Positions 1-13,989 of a stretch of 30,819 bases of DNA are shown piece by piece. Source of the stretch: Perkinsus marinus ATCC 50983 (Eukaryota > Perkinsozoa > Perkinsida > Perkinsidae); NCBI RefSeq assembly GCF_000006405.1, contig NW_003216498.1, positions 56,399 to 87,217 of the forward strand, written 5' to 3'. Made by a program: the position numbers and the translations under genes. Under the pieces are notes generated by a model. That model saw only the letters and a list, made by a program, of their open reading frames with translations. It was not told the DNA's origin and did no database searches. Every line of letters begins with the position of its first letter. The first letter of the stretch is position 1.

Positions 1-3325
<3,325 letters not shown>

Positions 3326-4069
3326 AACCGAAGTTTTATTCAGGATGCAGCTCTCGTTGATACTAAGGTGATCAGCGATGGAAGGTCAGAGTCCTCAGAA
3401 GAGAAATTAAAACCCACTGCGAATAGACAATACTTATCCTCGGCTGCAGTCAAAACCCCGACCTTACCATAAGCTGAACCGATTTTCTAAAAAAGCGCAC
3501 GCCATTTTAATCGATTTGCATTTCGCGTCAGCCATCCACGGTCTTCTATAAGTCTTTTATAATGAATCGTACCTTAACTGGCAGCAGTCTGGGTTCGATC
3601 GGGCAGGATGAAGATCTTTTTGCGAGTAATCTGTGGCGAAAAAGGTGACCTTGGCCGATGAGAATCCATAAAAATTTTAGTAGAATCGCTCATCAGAATA
3701 CCTCCACCGATCAAGAGCAGTACTAATCTCAATAACAGATCACAAGGAAGAAGCGACAGTATCACAACTACGACATTCCTATCACGTCCGACCGTACAAG
3801 GGCTGATAATAGCGTATTGTTTGATCTCACAGCTCATAGTTAGTACTTGCCTTTGCACGGAAGAGCCCTTGAGGGAACAACTAAATGACGTTTTGCAATC
3901 TATCGGTTATTTTGGTATCAGCATGGTGGTTCAATTAGGAACGATCATTATAATAAGACTAACAGTGAGGATGTGATACTATCATATTTGTGTTACTCTG
4001 GTGCACTATGGAAGGGTTAGATACCGCTTATGTCGGCACGGTGGTGTTGACGGTGACGACAGCTATGGT
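3326..4069. promoter_or_regulatory. Divergent intergenic region between SERCA and the K+ channel
   Basis: About 0.74 kb separate the start codons of two divergently transcribed genes, so it must contain both promoters unless one gene has distant 5' exons. I see no TATA-like box I would defend and no dispersed repeat copy. A 94-codon minus frame (3574-3858) has no recognisable family and is probably chance, although its middle is hydrophobic. Just before the channel, an ATG at 4008 opens a 22-codon hydrophobic frame in another phase, which might be an alternative first exon. Confidence 0.5.
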
Positions 4070-5842
4070 ATGATCGGCGGAGGGTTTATGGCTTTCCTAG
4101 ACGGCATCTCAAATACCGACTCGGGAGAAGAAGAAGAGGATGAAAACGACGAAAAGATTGTGAAAAAAATGATCAGAGGAGACAGAACTAAACCGTTAAA
4201 CGCAAAGAATGACCACGATGATAATAGCGACGCTATGAACTTACCAGGGCAAACGCTAGTGCCAAGCGATGAAGCTCACAAGGACGAAGTACCATCTAAC
4301 GACCAGTCGCTTAGGAGGCCGGATCGAATGGTTACCTTCAACGGTGGTCTGCATAAAACCAGCAATAGCAGTGCCAGACAGACCCGCAAAGCGACGCAAA
4401 GTAAAGAAGAACTAGCCTTAGCACAGGGAAATTTCAGGAGGAGGATGCGATCGTCTCAACGGTGCGTTATTAGTAACACCATCATCAATGACGTTAATGC
4501 CAATCAGGCGTTTCAAGAGGCTTCTGGACAACTTCAACCGGACCCTTATACGCCTGTCCGATTCTGAGCCATACCTCATATCACGAGTTTCACGAACCAT
4601 ACTCTGGTGCACTCTTTATGTCCTCGTCACACGAACCATGTACTACGACTGTCCGCCAGGGTGAACAACCTGACAATCTTTCAGGACTAGAGAATGCAGC
4701 GGGGAGGGTCTGGTCGAAGATGTATGCGGACCATCGGGTACGGAGCCTTGCGACTGGGTTATTTCTTTTCCTTACGAATGGACCCAAGCGTGGTAGGGAA
4801 CCCGTGACAAGCACAGAAGAATTTGAGCAGGTTTGATAACATAGAGCGAGTCTTCTTATGGATGGTCAACGTCGATTGGTGCATTCTGTACTACGTTTCC
4901 CGTAACAAAAATGAGTACTTCAAAACCGTAGCATGCTGGACTGACATCCTCACGATGCCAGCCTTGAGCCTACTAGTCTGGTTCTGCTCGAAAGCAGCCA
5001 ACTTCGACTTCGACTCGGAAACGTATTTCGTCCGGTACTGATTATTGCCATCGTCATTATCATCATCATCGACACCTTTCTATACAGGTATGGGTTCATA
5101 AGATTTCTCCGACTATACGGTATGGAACGAACGTTCGAGATACTCTTCCCTAACATGGGAATGACCACACGACAAGTTGTCTCCATAGCTCTCGGGGTAC
5201 TCTCACTACTACTCATGTTTTCTGGCGCCATATTCAACGAAGAGAGCTGTACCATCGGACGAAAAGATCATTTTATCTCCTATGAAGACTTTGTGTACTT
5301 CCTCATCATAACCATGTCAACGGTAAGATATGAGCACTCAAACGTGACACTTTTACTGAACACTACCACTATATTCATCGAGCTCTTGATGCCTTTGACG
5401 AACAGATAATCGACTTGTTGTCTAATCATGATATTTCAGGTGGGGTACGGCGACTTTGCTCCAGTTACGTTCCGAGGTAGGATACTGGTACTCGTCTTCA
5501 TCGCCCTCACGCTGAGCTTGGTCACATTTCAAGTAAAGAAGCTTATGTTTATTTTGGCGGAGGATCATATCCAGTAAGGTCTTCAACATCATCATGATGA
5601 TATTGATATCGGTGACATCAGTAATGGTAATTATACTGATGATCTCGAATTAGTATCCATCATCATTTCCATCATCCATGGTCATTTCCATGATCATTTC
5701 CATTATCATTTCCATTATCATTTCCATTATCATTTCCATGATCATTTCCATTATCATTTCCATTATCATTTCCATTATCATTTCCATCATCATCATCATT
5801 ATTATCATCATCATTATTATCATCATCATTATTATTATTATT

Positions 5843-5883
<41 letters not shown>

Positions 5884-8800
5884 TGTCATCATCATCATGA
5901 CCATCAGATACGGCGTTGTCCCCAACAGCTCCTCACATCACATCCTCATGGTATGTGATAGAGTAGACCTAGTACTAATACAAAGCCTCATCAAAGAGCT
6001 TTACTCCACCAAGTTCTACGAAGGGGCCCCGCCAGTGCTAGTCATTACTACCACCGATCTACCCCATGAACAGGTAAGGGGGGGGGGGGGGTCGACCTTC
6101 GTCGTACCTCAGCTACTCTAACTCGTTCCTCGTAGACTTGTAAAAAACTCAACGAGACGTGTACGGCCCTGGGCATCCATCTCTACATCAGAAGATTCGA
6201 TTTCGCCTCGGCTTATCGTCCGGCATCGCTCGAGAGCTCGACCTCTGGAGCCAACACTGGGTACACCAACAACTCAGCATCCTCATCGTCGAGCTCGAAC
6301 AGCAAAACCAAATTCGTCGTTTATGCCGCCACGTTGGGGACAGCTAATACGCTCCCTGTAAGACTGGATCTGGCTGCGGCCATCTACGTGCTTACTCCGC
6401 CACCATCGTCGGGTCCCTCGGTGACCTCAACCATATGTTCTAATTCTCGCCTGTACTCGACCACGACATCGAGCGTCAACAGTCGTGATAGCTATGGCCT
6501 TATTGAGGACAAGATGACGCTTATACGTGTGCTGTCGCTAGCGCGAATCTTCACACCTGCCACTGTAGGGCAACGAGGCACACTCTTTAGAGAAGAAATG
6601 ATGGGAAGAGTGATGGTCGTCACCAATACGGTCGAGTATGAAAGATTGATAAAAGAACAAGGCGTTGGAGGGGTGCTGTGTACGGCTGAGTTCAGAGAGC
6701 AACTTATGGCGCGACACTGTGCTGGCATCAAGGGCTTTCCCGCGTTGATCGGGAATCTAGTTTCCAAATTCGACCGAATACCACCGCCACCATCGCAACA
6801 ACAGCAAACGAGGAAGAAACGTGAAACATATAGTCGGCCCGAGTCCGATCCAATGTCACCTATAAGCCCGACGGTCTCGGAAATAGGAGCGAACAAAGGA
6901 GGTTTTCTGGGCGGGATGGCGCTGAGGGAGGAAGCCAGTGGTCTTGCTGACTACTCTAGAGGAGCTCAGTATAGGCTCATGGTCATACGGTGCCCACCTA
7001 TAAGCAATGAAGAAGTGGAAAGGAAGGATCCGGCGTCAATGTCAACGGTGACATGTATGATACGTTATAAAAGAGCGGTAGAGCACCTTTATCATTCCTA
7101 TGGAGTATTACTCCTAGGTTTACTAGTACCACCAGAAAAGGAAGGGAATATGTATGCTGACAAGGTGTTGTTGGTGAACCCAGACCCTGTCACTATTTTC
7201 ACAGCTCCACTCTTGTACGAAGCCGATGAGAGCTCTGGTGACGAGCAGCGGCAGCGATCGTCGATGGCGAGTTTGGTAGAAGAAGAGGAAGATTGCTATG
7301 CTGATTTGCTGGTTTTGTGTGACAGTGATACGACAATGGAGACGCTGCAGTACTATGCGACATGGCCGCCTTCTTGTGTGACCAAAGTGAAGAAGACCAC
7401 AAAGAGGTCGTCTGTACGTCACCTGGCAGACTCCGAAGATGATGATGACGATGACGATTGTGTCAGTGTTGTTTACGAGGACGATCTACCTAATGTCTTT
7501 TCTCATGCTAACGATAATTCGGATAATACTACCAGTCCATCAGACAGACCGAGTTTCATGAGGCCCAAACCGACGCCATCAGCTTCATCACACGAGAACG
7601 GTGAAGGCCGAGATTCCCTACGGTCTAGGTGCTGTCCGACAGGATGCGCCGAGGAATGGGATGATAGTGATGCTGATAGCGCCAGTTTATCATACGAACT
7701 GCACAGAGCGAGACTACTGCAGAGAGCTCTCAAGAGGTCCACAGCACTCAGAAGGAAAACTAAAATAGAGCTCGAGTCCTCGACAGCAAAAGACGATGGT
7801 CCAGTGCGAGGAGAAGCATTGACGTCGATGTTTTCAAGTGAGGAAAGACACATCGACAATTCCACTAGGGCAACAACAAGAGACTGGGAGGCTCTAAACC
7901 GCCGCTTGGAGTGCCTAGATGTGTCCCAAGCATTGACAAAGTAGTTGCTGCTGTCACCATTGTGTCACCGTCATTACATTTGTACACTACAGATATAATC
8001 AAACAGTGGAAGGGTCTTCCAATGTGAGTGACGAGGTCGCTCCTGCTACCATCGGCGAAGTGTCACCACCAAGGATTATACTCTTACTTGGCTATCAAAG
8101 CCGTATGCTACTGCATTTCTTGGACAACCTCTTCAGAAGTCTACCACGCCCAAGACCATGCGACATTGACAAGGAGATCACAGCGACGTCCTCTTGCTCT
8201 CACTGTCATCGTCCCCTTCCATTAATCATTGTGCTGTCGCCTGTGAGTCCAGTCGATGCCATCATTGGTGACCATTCAGTTGGTCCGACTCTGGTAAAGT
8301 CCCATCTCGATGCCCTTGAACGTTTCCTGCCGTTCTTGGCGTATATACGTGGCTCGATTCACGATCATGTTGACCTACTTCGAGCTGGGGTGAATGTGGC
8401 TGATTCAGTGTGCATCTGCAACAGCCTCCCAACAACCTCTCCATTCAGCACTAATCAGCAGCAGTATAATCATCAGCCCTACCAAGCCACCTCTGCTGGA
8501 AGAGACGGGATTGGTGGGATCAAACAAGTTGGGCCATCGGTTGGCCCTCAGAAAACAGCAATGGCTACAATAACTACTCCTGCGAACAAGTGTCGCCGAA
8601 GACCGGCAAGTTCCAAAAGCGATGACGAAGTCGTTCTTGCCTTATGGACGGTGAGATCCGTGTTAATGATGGTGAAGGCGAATAAAGAGGCTTACAGTAA
8701 GCGCTCATCAATGGCGAGTGTAGTGCCGAGAAACGGTACCTCTCAAGAACAGCAAGGAGAGCTCCAATTATTGACTGCTGGACACAGACTAAACTTTTTC

Positions 8801-10187
8801 AAGAGGCAATCGTCGGCTATATCAGCGAAAAAGGCTAAAATCTATACGCAAAAAAGTGGTCAACTTCGAACGAGCCTCGCCTTGAAGCGTTCGAAGACTT
8901 TCGGCCGGCTCAGAAGCGGCACTCTGGTTTTGGATAACGGCACGGCGCGAAAAAGGGGAGTTCTGTCGAGACTAGTGCCAGGTTTACGATGGAAGGGTAG
9001 AGCCCCGGCAAAGAGCTTACTTCTGGGTAGACGTAGGAGGGAAAGCATCTTCGAAGCAAGCTATAGAGCCGCCCTAGTAGAGAGAAACTCGACTATCAGT
9101 AATCCTGATATCATTCGTCGCTTTGGAAACGCAGCAAATCCTCATAAAGCGGCAGCTCTCGCTAAGGGCATTCAAGAGCCTATAATTTTCACCACCTGCA
9201 GGTGAGTTCACGGCCATAAGATAGCAATACCATCTTCCTCAGCACACTGTCACCAGCCGCCTCGCGGACGCCTATTCTCCTCGAGTTGTGCGATCACAGG
9301 TCACTACGGTTAGCCGATGTATCACGATGGACTCCCGATGGAGGTGAGCGAAGTTGAAGATATATACGCCACTATAAGTTCAGGAGGTGTTGTGAATTTC
9401 CGAGAGTCGGCCGAGTATGCTGCGGGAAGAGTGTGAGTCATACCACTTCTTTTCTTCATCGTATCGTCGCTCTCCTCAGTGTCACCAATGCTGTTTTCCA
9501 AAGTCTGATTTGTCAACTGCCCGGCATCAGCTCACACATGCTTACCATCGACATCGTGAAGCAATTCATCAGCGGCAAATCGCTCGGTGGTGGTCGCCAC
9601 ACATTTGAACTCGTCGATTGTCCAGTTCGGCATTGGGGGGCTCCGTAAGGATCTCTCATCCGAACCATCGCTATCCTCGTATCCAGATTTTCGAGGGTTT
9701 TCTTCGACCTTTACGATGAGGGTTCGATCTGCCTTGGAATATACAGAGGATCCTCCGTGTTCGATGCCTCCTTGCAACAGTGCTTGCCATTCGTAATCAC
9801 CTGTCCTCGACCGAACCTCGCCATGACCCCTGGAGATCAGCTGTAAGCGTCATACGGCATCAACGCTGATGCCCCTTCTCCTGTCAGTTACATCATCCCT
9901 AAGACTGCTGCTCACACCATCTTGTAGCCCCCCCGTTCCATGATCATGAACGATGCACTCCTTTTCGGAGCAAAGCGGTTGTTGTGTGTAAAGTTTCAAC
10001 ATAGTAATGACCATTAGACGCCCTAATGCTGGGTGCAACGCGCAGTCTGTTAGAAAACACGACTGCTGAGAACATCGCCACTGATGACCACGCTGATCTT
10101 GTCGATCTTGAACAAGCCGCTTGTTCAGGTCTTAGTAGTAGTTCAAAGAGCGAGAAGGCAGATACAACCCAACGAGAGCGATCGTGA
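4070..10187 (+). CDS. Slo/BK-like potassium channel with two RCK domains
   Basis: Voltage-sensor K+ channel with cytosolic gating ring. Fifteen exons: 4070-4461, 4508-4660, 4685 (or 4700)-4792, 4831-5034, 5088-5322, 5440-5573, 5908-6073, 6136-7940, 7993-9201, 9243-9343, 9384-9432, 9480-9644, 9687-9842, 9888-9923, 10046-10187; about 1,684 residues in phase. Seen in order: acidic N-terminus, S1 (about 161-177), Cys-containing loop, S4 with Arg in RYGFIRFLRLYG (about 286-297), selectivity filter TVGYGD (about 364-369), RCK1 beginning HHILMVCD (about 419), a long low-complexity linker with a DDDDDDD run, RCK2 beginning RIILLLGY (about 1093), and a terminal RCK2 lobe with CLGIYRG. Animal BK channels are about 1,100-1,200 residues. 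The excess is linker. I see no Ca2+ bowl of the animal Asp-rich type, so the ligand is open. The start is uncertain: the frame is open upstream to 4001, and an S0 segment could lie in another exon. Confidence 0.9.
4661..4684 (+). other. Candidate ultra-short intron (24 nt, alternative 39 nt) of the K+ channel gene
   Basis: Reading on without splicing meets a stop directly after the S1 exon. Removing GT-AG 4661-4684 (24 nt) restores the frame that carries a Cys-containing extracellular loop. A second acceptor at 4699 gives a 39-nt intron in the same frame, five codons shorter. The 39-nt version fits the size range of the other introns here better. Confidence 0.5.
5574..5907 (+). repeat. Intron of the K+ channel filled with a minisatellite and ATC/ATT microsatellite
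   Basis: A 334-nt intron sits directly after the pore/S6 exon. From about 5654 to 5780 it is a tandem array of 12-nt units built on ATCATTTCCAT(G/T), which changes at about 5785 into ATC and ATT triplets up to about 5900. The acceptor CAG at 5907 follows the triplet tract. Both strands are stop-free over long stretches, which creates false poly-Ile and poly-Met reading frames. Arrays of this type usually vary in length between individuals. Confidence 0.9.
6074..6135 (+). other. K+ channel intron with a 14-base G run next to the donor
   Basis: The 62-nt intron starts GTAA and is followed at once by a run of 14 G (6078-6091). Splicing 6073 to 6136 joins two RCK1 segments in phase 0. A G run this close to the 5' splice site could form a four-stranded structure in RNA and is also prone to sequencing slippage. 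Confidence 0.75.
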
Positions 10188-10545
10188 CTGATGGTCCAAA
10201 ACGTAACTCTGAGGTGCTTGTTTGTACGTCATTACGAGTTTGTGTGTATTAAGAGATGTGCCACTTCTATCGTTTAGGGGGGAAGTCGTGTGTATGGCAG
10301 TTCGAAGTTCAACGGCGTCGCCAACTCTGTTAGATTTGATTCCGATGTGTTAGCCACTTATAGAAATCTTCGTACGACTATCAAACTCGACTACTCGGGG
10401 ATAAGAAGAAACTTGTCAACAGAAACATTTACATGCAACCGAAGATCACCAAACATTCTTCCTTTTTCGACAACTCAATTTCCTCTTCTTACCAGCATCT
10501 CGTCTGAAACAATACCAATACCACTACACTTCTCAAACGAACTGA
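10188..10545. other. Convergent intergenic region
   Basis: The 358 bases between the stop codons of the K+ channel (plus) and the helical-repeat protein (minus) should hold both 3' untranslated regions. The plus frame at 10290-10598 is mostly antisense or chance. No repeat copy or hairpin terminator is evident. Confidence 0.5.
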
Positions 10546-12692
10546 TCACCTCCGAATTATCGTCGGCGACCACGCGCCTCTGGACTCTTCCTTCGTGAGG
10601 GAACCAGCCTCGTTCGCCCTCGGCAACAGACTCTTCAAGAACTCCGACAAATCGTTGCATTGAACCCCTAGCCTCATCAGAGCTGTATCGAGCTGCATAT
10701 GCTGAGTCAACGTCAGACCAACATACGCTGGTGTAGTAGTGGTAGTCATCGCCCGTAACGATGCAAGACACAGTTCGACGGCTGAGGCGTCGCGGTAGCC
10801 GATCTTACCAACCGCAACAAGATACCCCAAAGCCTCTCGTGGTGACAGCAATTGGCGTTCAGTGGAGTCACGATGTGTGATCGACAGAATGGTAGAAGTG
10901 ATGGCAGCACATAGAGTGGCGGAGGGCGTCGGGGGAGGTATGTTGCCGATCGACCTAGTATACCCTGCAAGACGAGTATGATACCCTAAAGCCAACACAC
11001 ACCATCACAGTCATCGAAACCGAGGCTATACCATCTTGGACGTCAGCTGTGGTTTCAACTGCTGAGGAAGAAGTGACCACCGCGCTGTGAGCCGCCAAGA
11101 CTTCTATCAAGTCCGTCACTTTACCACAGGACTCAGTCAACAACGTACCTATTAGGGGATCTGATAACAAAAAGCAAACATCGTAAATGCTCACCGTTGT
11201 TGTATCTTCGCATCAGGTCCGCGTCCATAACACACCAAAATCTACCACTTTTATGAGAAAACCTTCCAAAGGCAACATATAAGTTCACCACCCGATACAA
11301 CGGTAATGCCGGCAAGCCCAATACCGCACTCTTCCGAACCTCCTTAGAATTGATATAACAGTTATCATGATGCTCACCAGCAGCAGCAGTGGTAGTCTCC
11401 AATACGACTCGATCAGCCGCCATAGTCGCGATCACTTTGTTAGTTATTCTACTTTTCGCCAATGACGAACAGAATTGCGCGATTTGCTCCAACGTGAAAT
11501 CCTTCATTTTTCGTCGTGCACGCACCGCGAGCAAGTCGATCATACTACTACCGCTTTTTTCTCTACCACCAAATTGCTGATGGAATTTCACCAAGCCGTA
11601 CATCGCGTTCACCAAACCCTCAGGAGAGAGCCCGCCATCGCCACTCCTCATAGTATCACTCCGTACAACATCCGACAGCACAATCATCAATTTCTCATCG
11701 CAGACTCGGCATTTTGCCCAAACCCTCAGAACGAGAGCCGCATCCTCAGCAGTAATACCCCCCGAACTTGTCGCGAGATTTGCTATCCTCTCACTGAGCG
11801 CCCTCAGAGTCGTTTCTACCATCGTTTTCATCGGAAATCGGGCGCTGTAAGCATCTTCGATTCCCCTCAAACATTCCATCAGTTTATCAATATTGAACAC
11901 CTCCTTGTGCTGCGCCAACATGTGCACTAGTGATACCCACAACTCTTCCTCTGCCGACCCCGGTACGTCATCTTGACAAGCCCTGATGACCCCAACGGAC
12001 CTTATCGACCAGGCCACCGCTTGAGGGGTGCCTTGGGATGCCTTCAGCAACGCCAACAGCCTCCTATAACACGCTTGCCTCCACCATGCATATAAACTTA
12101 TATCAACTTTAATGAACGGCAATGAGAAAAACAACAGCGAGGCCACTTCGCTGCTACCGAGTTCGTCGATCGGGGCAACGCTCGAGCCGCCCTCCTCAAC
12201 GACTACCAAACGACTTAGAAGTTTATATACAGTCTCGGTATTCCCAACAACCTTCCGTAACGTGTCGTTATCACTGCCACTATACCCGGAATGAAGTAAC
12301 GCCAAGAAGGCCCCAAGCTGAGGAATAGGCGCTAAAAGGTAGTACTTGGGAAATTCCCTAAAATTCACAAGAATTTTTCCCGATAGCCATCATCATGATT
12401 ATTACGCATGTATTTGCTGCCACTCTGAAACCACCGTATCGCCATCCTTCTCCGCTGCTTTTACCAACGTCCTCGCCTTCGCCACTACTACCGTGGCAAA
12501 CGACTTCCCACCCGCAGCCTCGACCGAACCGACCCCTTCACTGCTGCTACTACCAAGTCCAGATAGATTGCGATTGAATATCAGTACTGCCCTCGAGATG
12601 AGAGGCTTTCTAAGAAGTGTACTCCTGTTAGTGACCATGTACCCTCGCCGCCCCAGCATTGCAGCCACGTTAGTGACGGCATGCTTCTTCAT
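10546..12692 (-). CDS. Helical-repeat protein, probably mitochondrial, function unknown
   Basis: Four exons: 12406-12692, 11195-12357, 11032-11160, 10546-10964, giving 665 residues with all phases consistent. The first about 45 residues are rich in Arg, Ser, Ala and Thr and free of acidic residues (for example AAMLGRRGYMVTNR), as expected for a mitochondrial presequence. The rest is a run of Leu/Ala-rich amphipathic helices with spaced pairs such as LANLATS, LVNAMYGLVKFH and IAQFCSSLAKSR. That pattern resembles the RNA-binding helical repeats of FASTK-, OPR- and HPR-type organelle proteins of protists. No RAP domain is visible at the C-terminus. The two upstream introns are 48 and 34 nt. The third junction (intron 10965-11031, 67 nt) is the least certain, because a 34-nt alternative donor also keeps the frame. 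RNA binding is inference from the fold pattern only. Confidence 0.75.
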
Positions 12693-13077
12693 AATAACTT
12701 TCGGACGAGTTCACGGATTCAATAGACTAGCACAACACTTCATAAAACTAGTGCGATTGAACTGGGAAACATCCAGAAACCCATAGCATTCTCCGAAGAA
12801 ACTGATTTTGATTTTTCCACGTATGGCTAGGAACACATACTTTAATCAGTTCCCAATGTTAACGTCATCACACTAGGAACATCATTTTCACCTCGATGGC
12901 TTCCGGTTGAATTATCGACATTCAACAGATGTTATGGTAGAGAGCAGACGAATGCCGTCATCAATTCTTAACCGCTTGATATCGTTGAAGACGTCAATAG
13001 AGCTTCTTTGGAATTCTTCCGAAGATGCACGTTGAACCTAATAGCACCAAGAGAACATGGCAGGAGAATGTTGGAGT

Positions 13078-13209
13078 GTATGCTCGCTGTTTTCAGCTCA
13101 ACTCAGAAGTGTCATTAATTTCACAAGTGTCCAGAAACCCGATAGAAAAATTCCCAAATTTTCCTCTAAAAATTTTCATACTTTCTCGTCCACATACGTG
13201 TGGTTGACC
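13078..13209 (+). repeat. Dispersed repeat, copy 2
   Basis: Orientation A, intergenic. It shares the left end TATGCTCGCT and CAGCTCAACTC with copy 3, then CCAGAAACCC, AATTTTCCTCTAAAAATTTTC and a TTGACC end. The middle third is shortened compared with copy 3. Confidence 0.7.
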
Positions 13210-13598
13210 GTAGTCATATTTCACGGAAGGTTATGATTAACTAAGTGCTTATTTTCTTGGGTAGAACCCGCTTTCTTTCCACCACTTCTAGTCGCCCTCA
13301 CCGTGCAGTAGGAGCTTTCCTCTACCCCTGCATTATCATGACTATTTTCATACCACACCATTGCTACTTTTCATCTGCAGCCACACACAGTTGATGCCTT
13401 CAGCTGCATATAACTTTCCTAGGAATCTGTTGTTATCAAAAAAGTACCATTTTAGTGACAAAAACAACCGCGATTGGCACAAGAATCACTTCTACTCAAA
13501 AAAAGGGAATAATTATAAAACCAACTGATATCAATGAGTTCCACTGTGGGGCAAAGTGACTAGAAACAATAGCAACTTCACTCGTATGAAGAACAATA

Positions 13599-13755
13599 TG
13601 TATGCTCGCTTTCCTCAGCTGAGCTCGGGAGTTTCCTCACTAATTATAAGAGTTTACATACGAATTCGGGTAGAAGTGTGCAGAAACCAACCAGAATTTC
13701 CCGAAATTTCCTCAGAATTTTCACACTGTCACCAACACCTGTACTTGACCATGTG
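13599..13755 (+). repeat. Dispersed repeat, copy 3 (longest, used as reference)
   Basis: Orientation A, intergenic, about 157 bp. Blocks in order: TATGCTCGCT, CAGCTGAGCTCGGGAGTTTC, TCACTAATTATAAGAGTTTA, GAATTCGGGTAGAAGTGTG, CAGAAACCAACCAGAATTTC, CCTCAGAATTTTCACAC and CTTGACCATGTG. I see no terminal inverted repeats, A tail or coding capacity. Confidence 0.8.
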
Positions 13756-13989
13756 ACTATCCCCTCCCCAGACTGCATAGAAAAGCTCCCTTCTTACAAC
13801 CTCCATAATGATGTTGAAGTCTATCGGGCGCGCGCTAAATTCATTTTCATGGCGTTACACGTGCTGTTCTTTAATCCCGACACTTGAACCTATCTAGGAG
13901 AGACCTCTGGCACCTCCTTCTGTGGGCCTGATTGATAAGTAACATCACTACGGTGTACTTCCGGTTCTTTTTTGGATCCCATTCCCACT

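Larger units (their letters stand above)
12693..13989. other. 1.3-kb intergenic region between divergent genes, with two repeat copies
   Basis: This lies between the start codons of the helical-repeat protein (minus) and the membrane protein (plus). It contains two full-length or near full-length copies of the dispersed repeat in the same orientation (13078-13209 and 13599-13755). The short reading frames between them (13025-13207, 13556-13756, 13678-13887) run through the repeats and show no protein features. No other gene is seen. Confidence 0.6.

Noticed and set aside
5650-6121. Long poly-Met/Ile and poly-Ile reading frames on both strands
   Set aside because: They are translations of the TCA/ATC-type satellite array inside the K+ channel intron; only the part after 5907 on the plus strand is exon.
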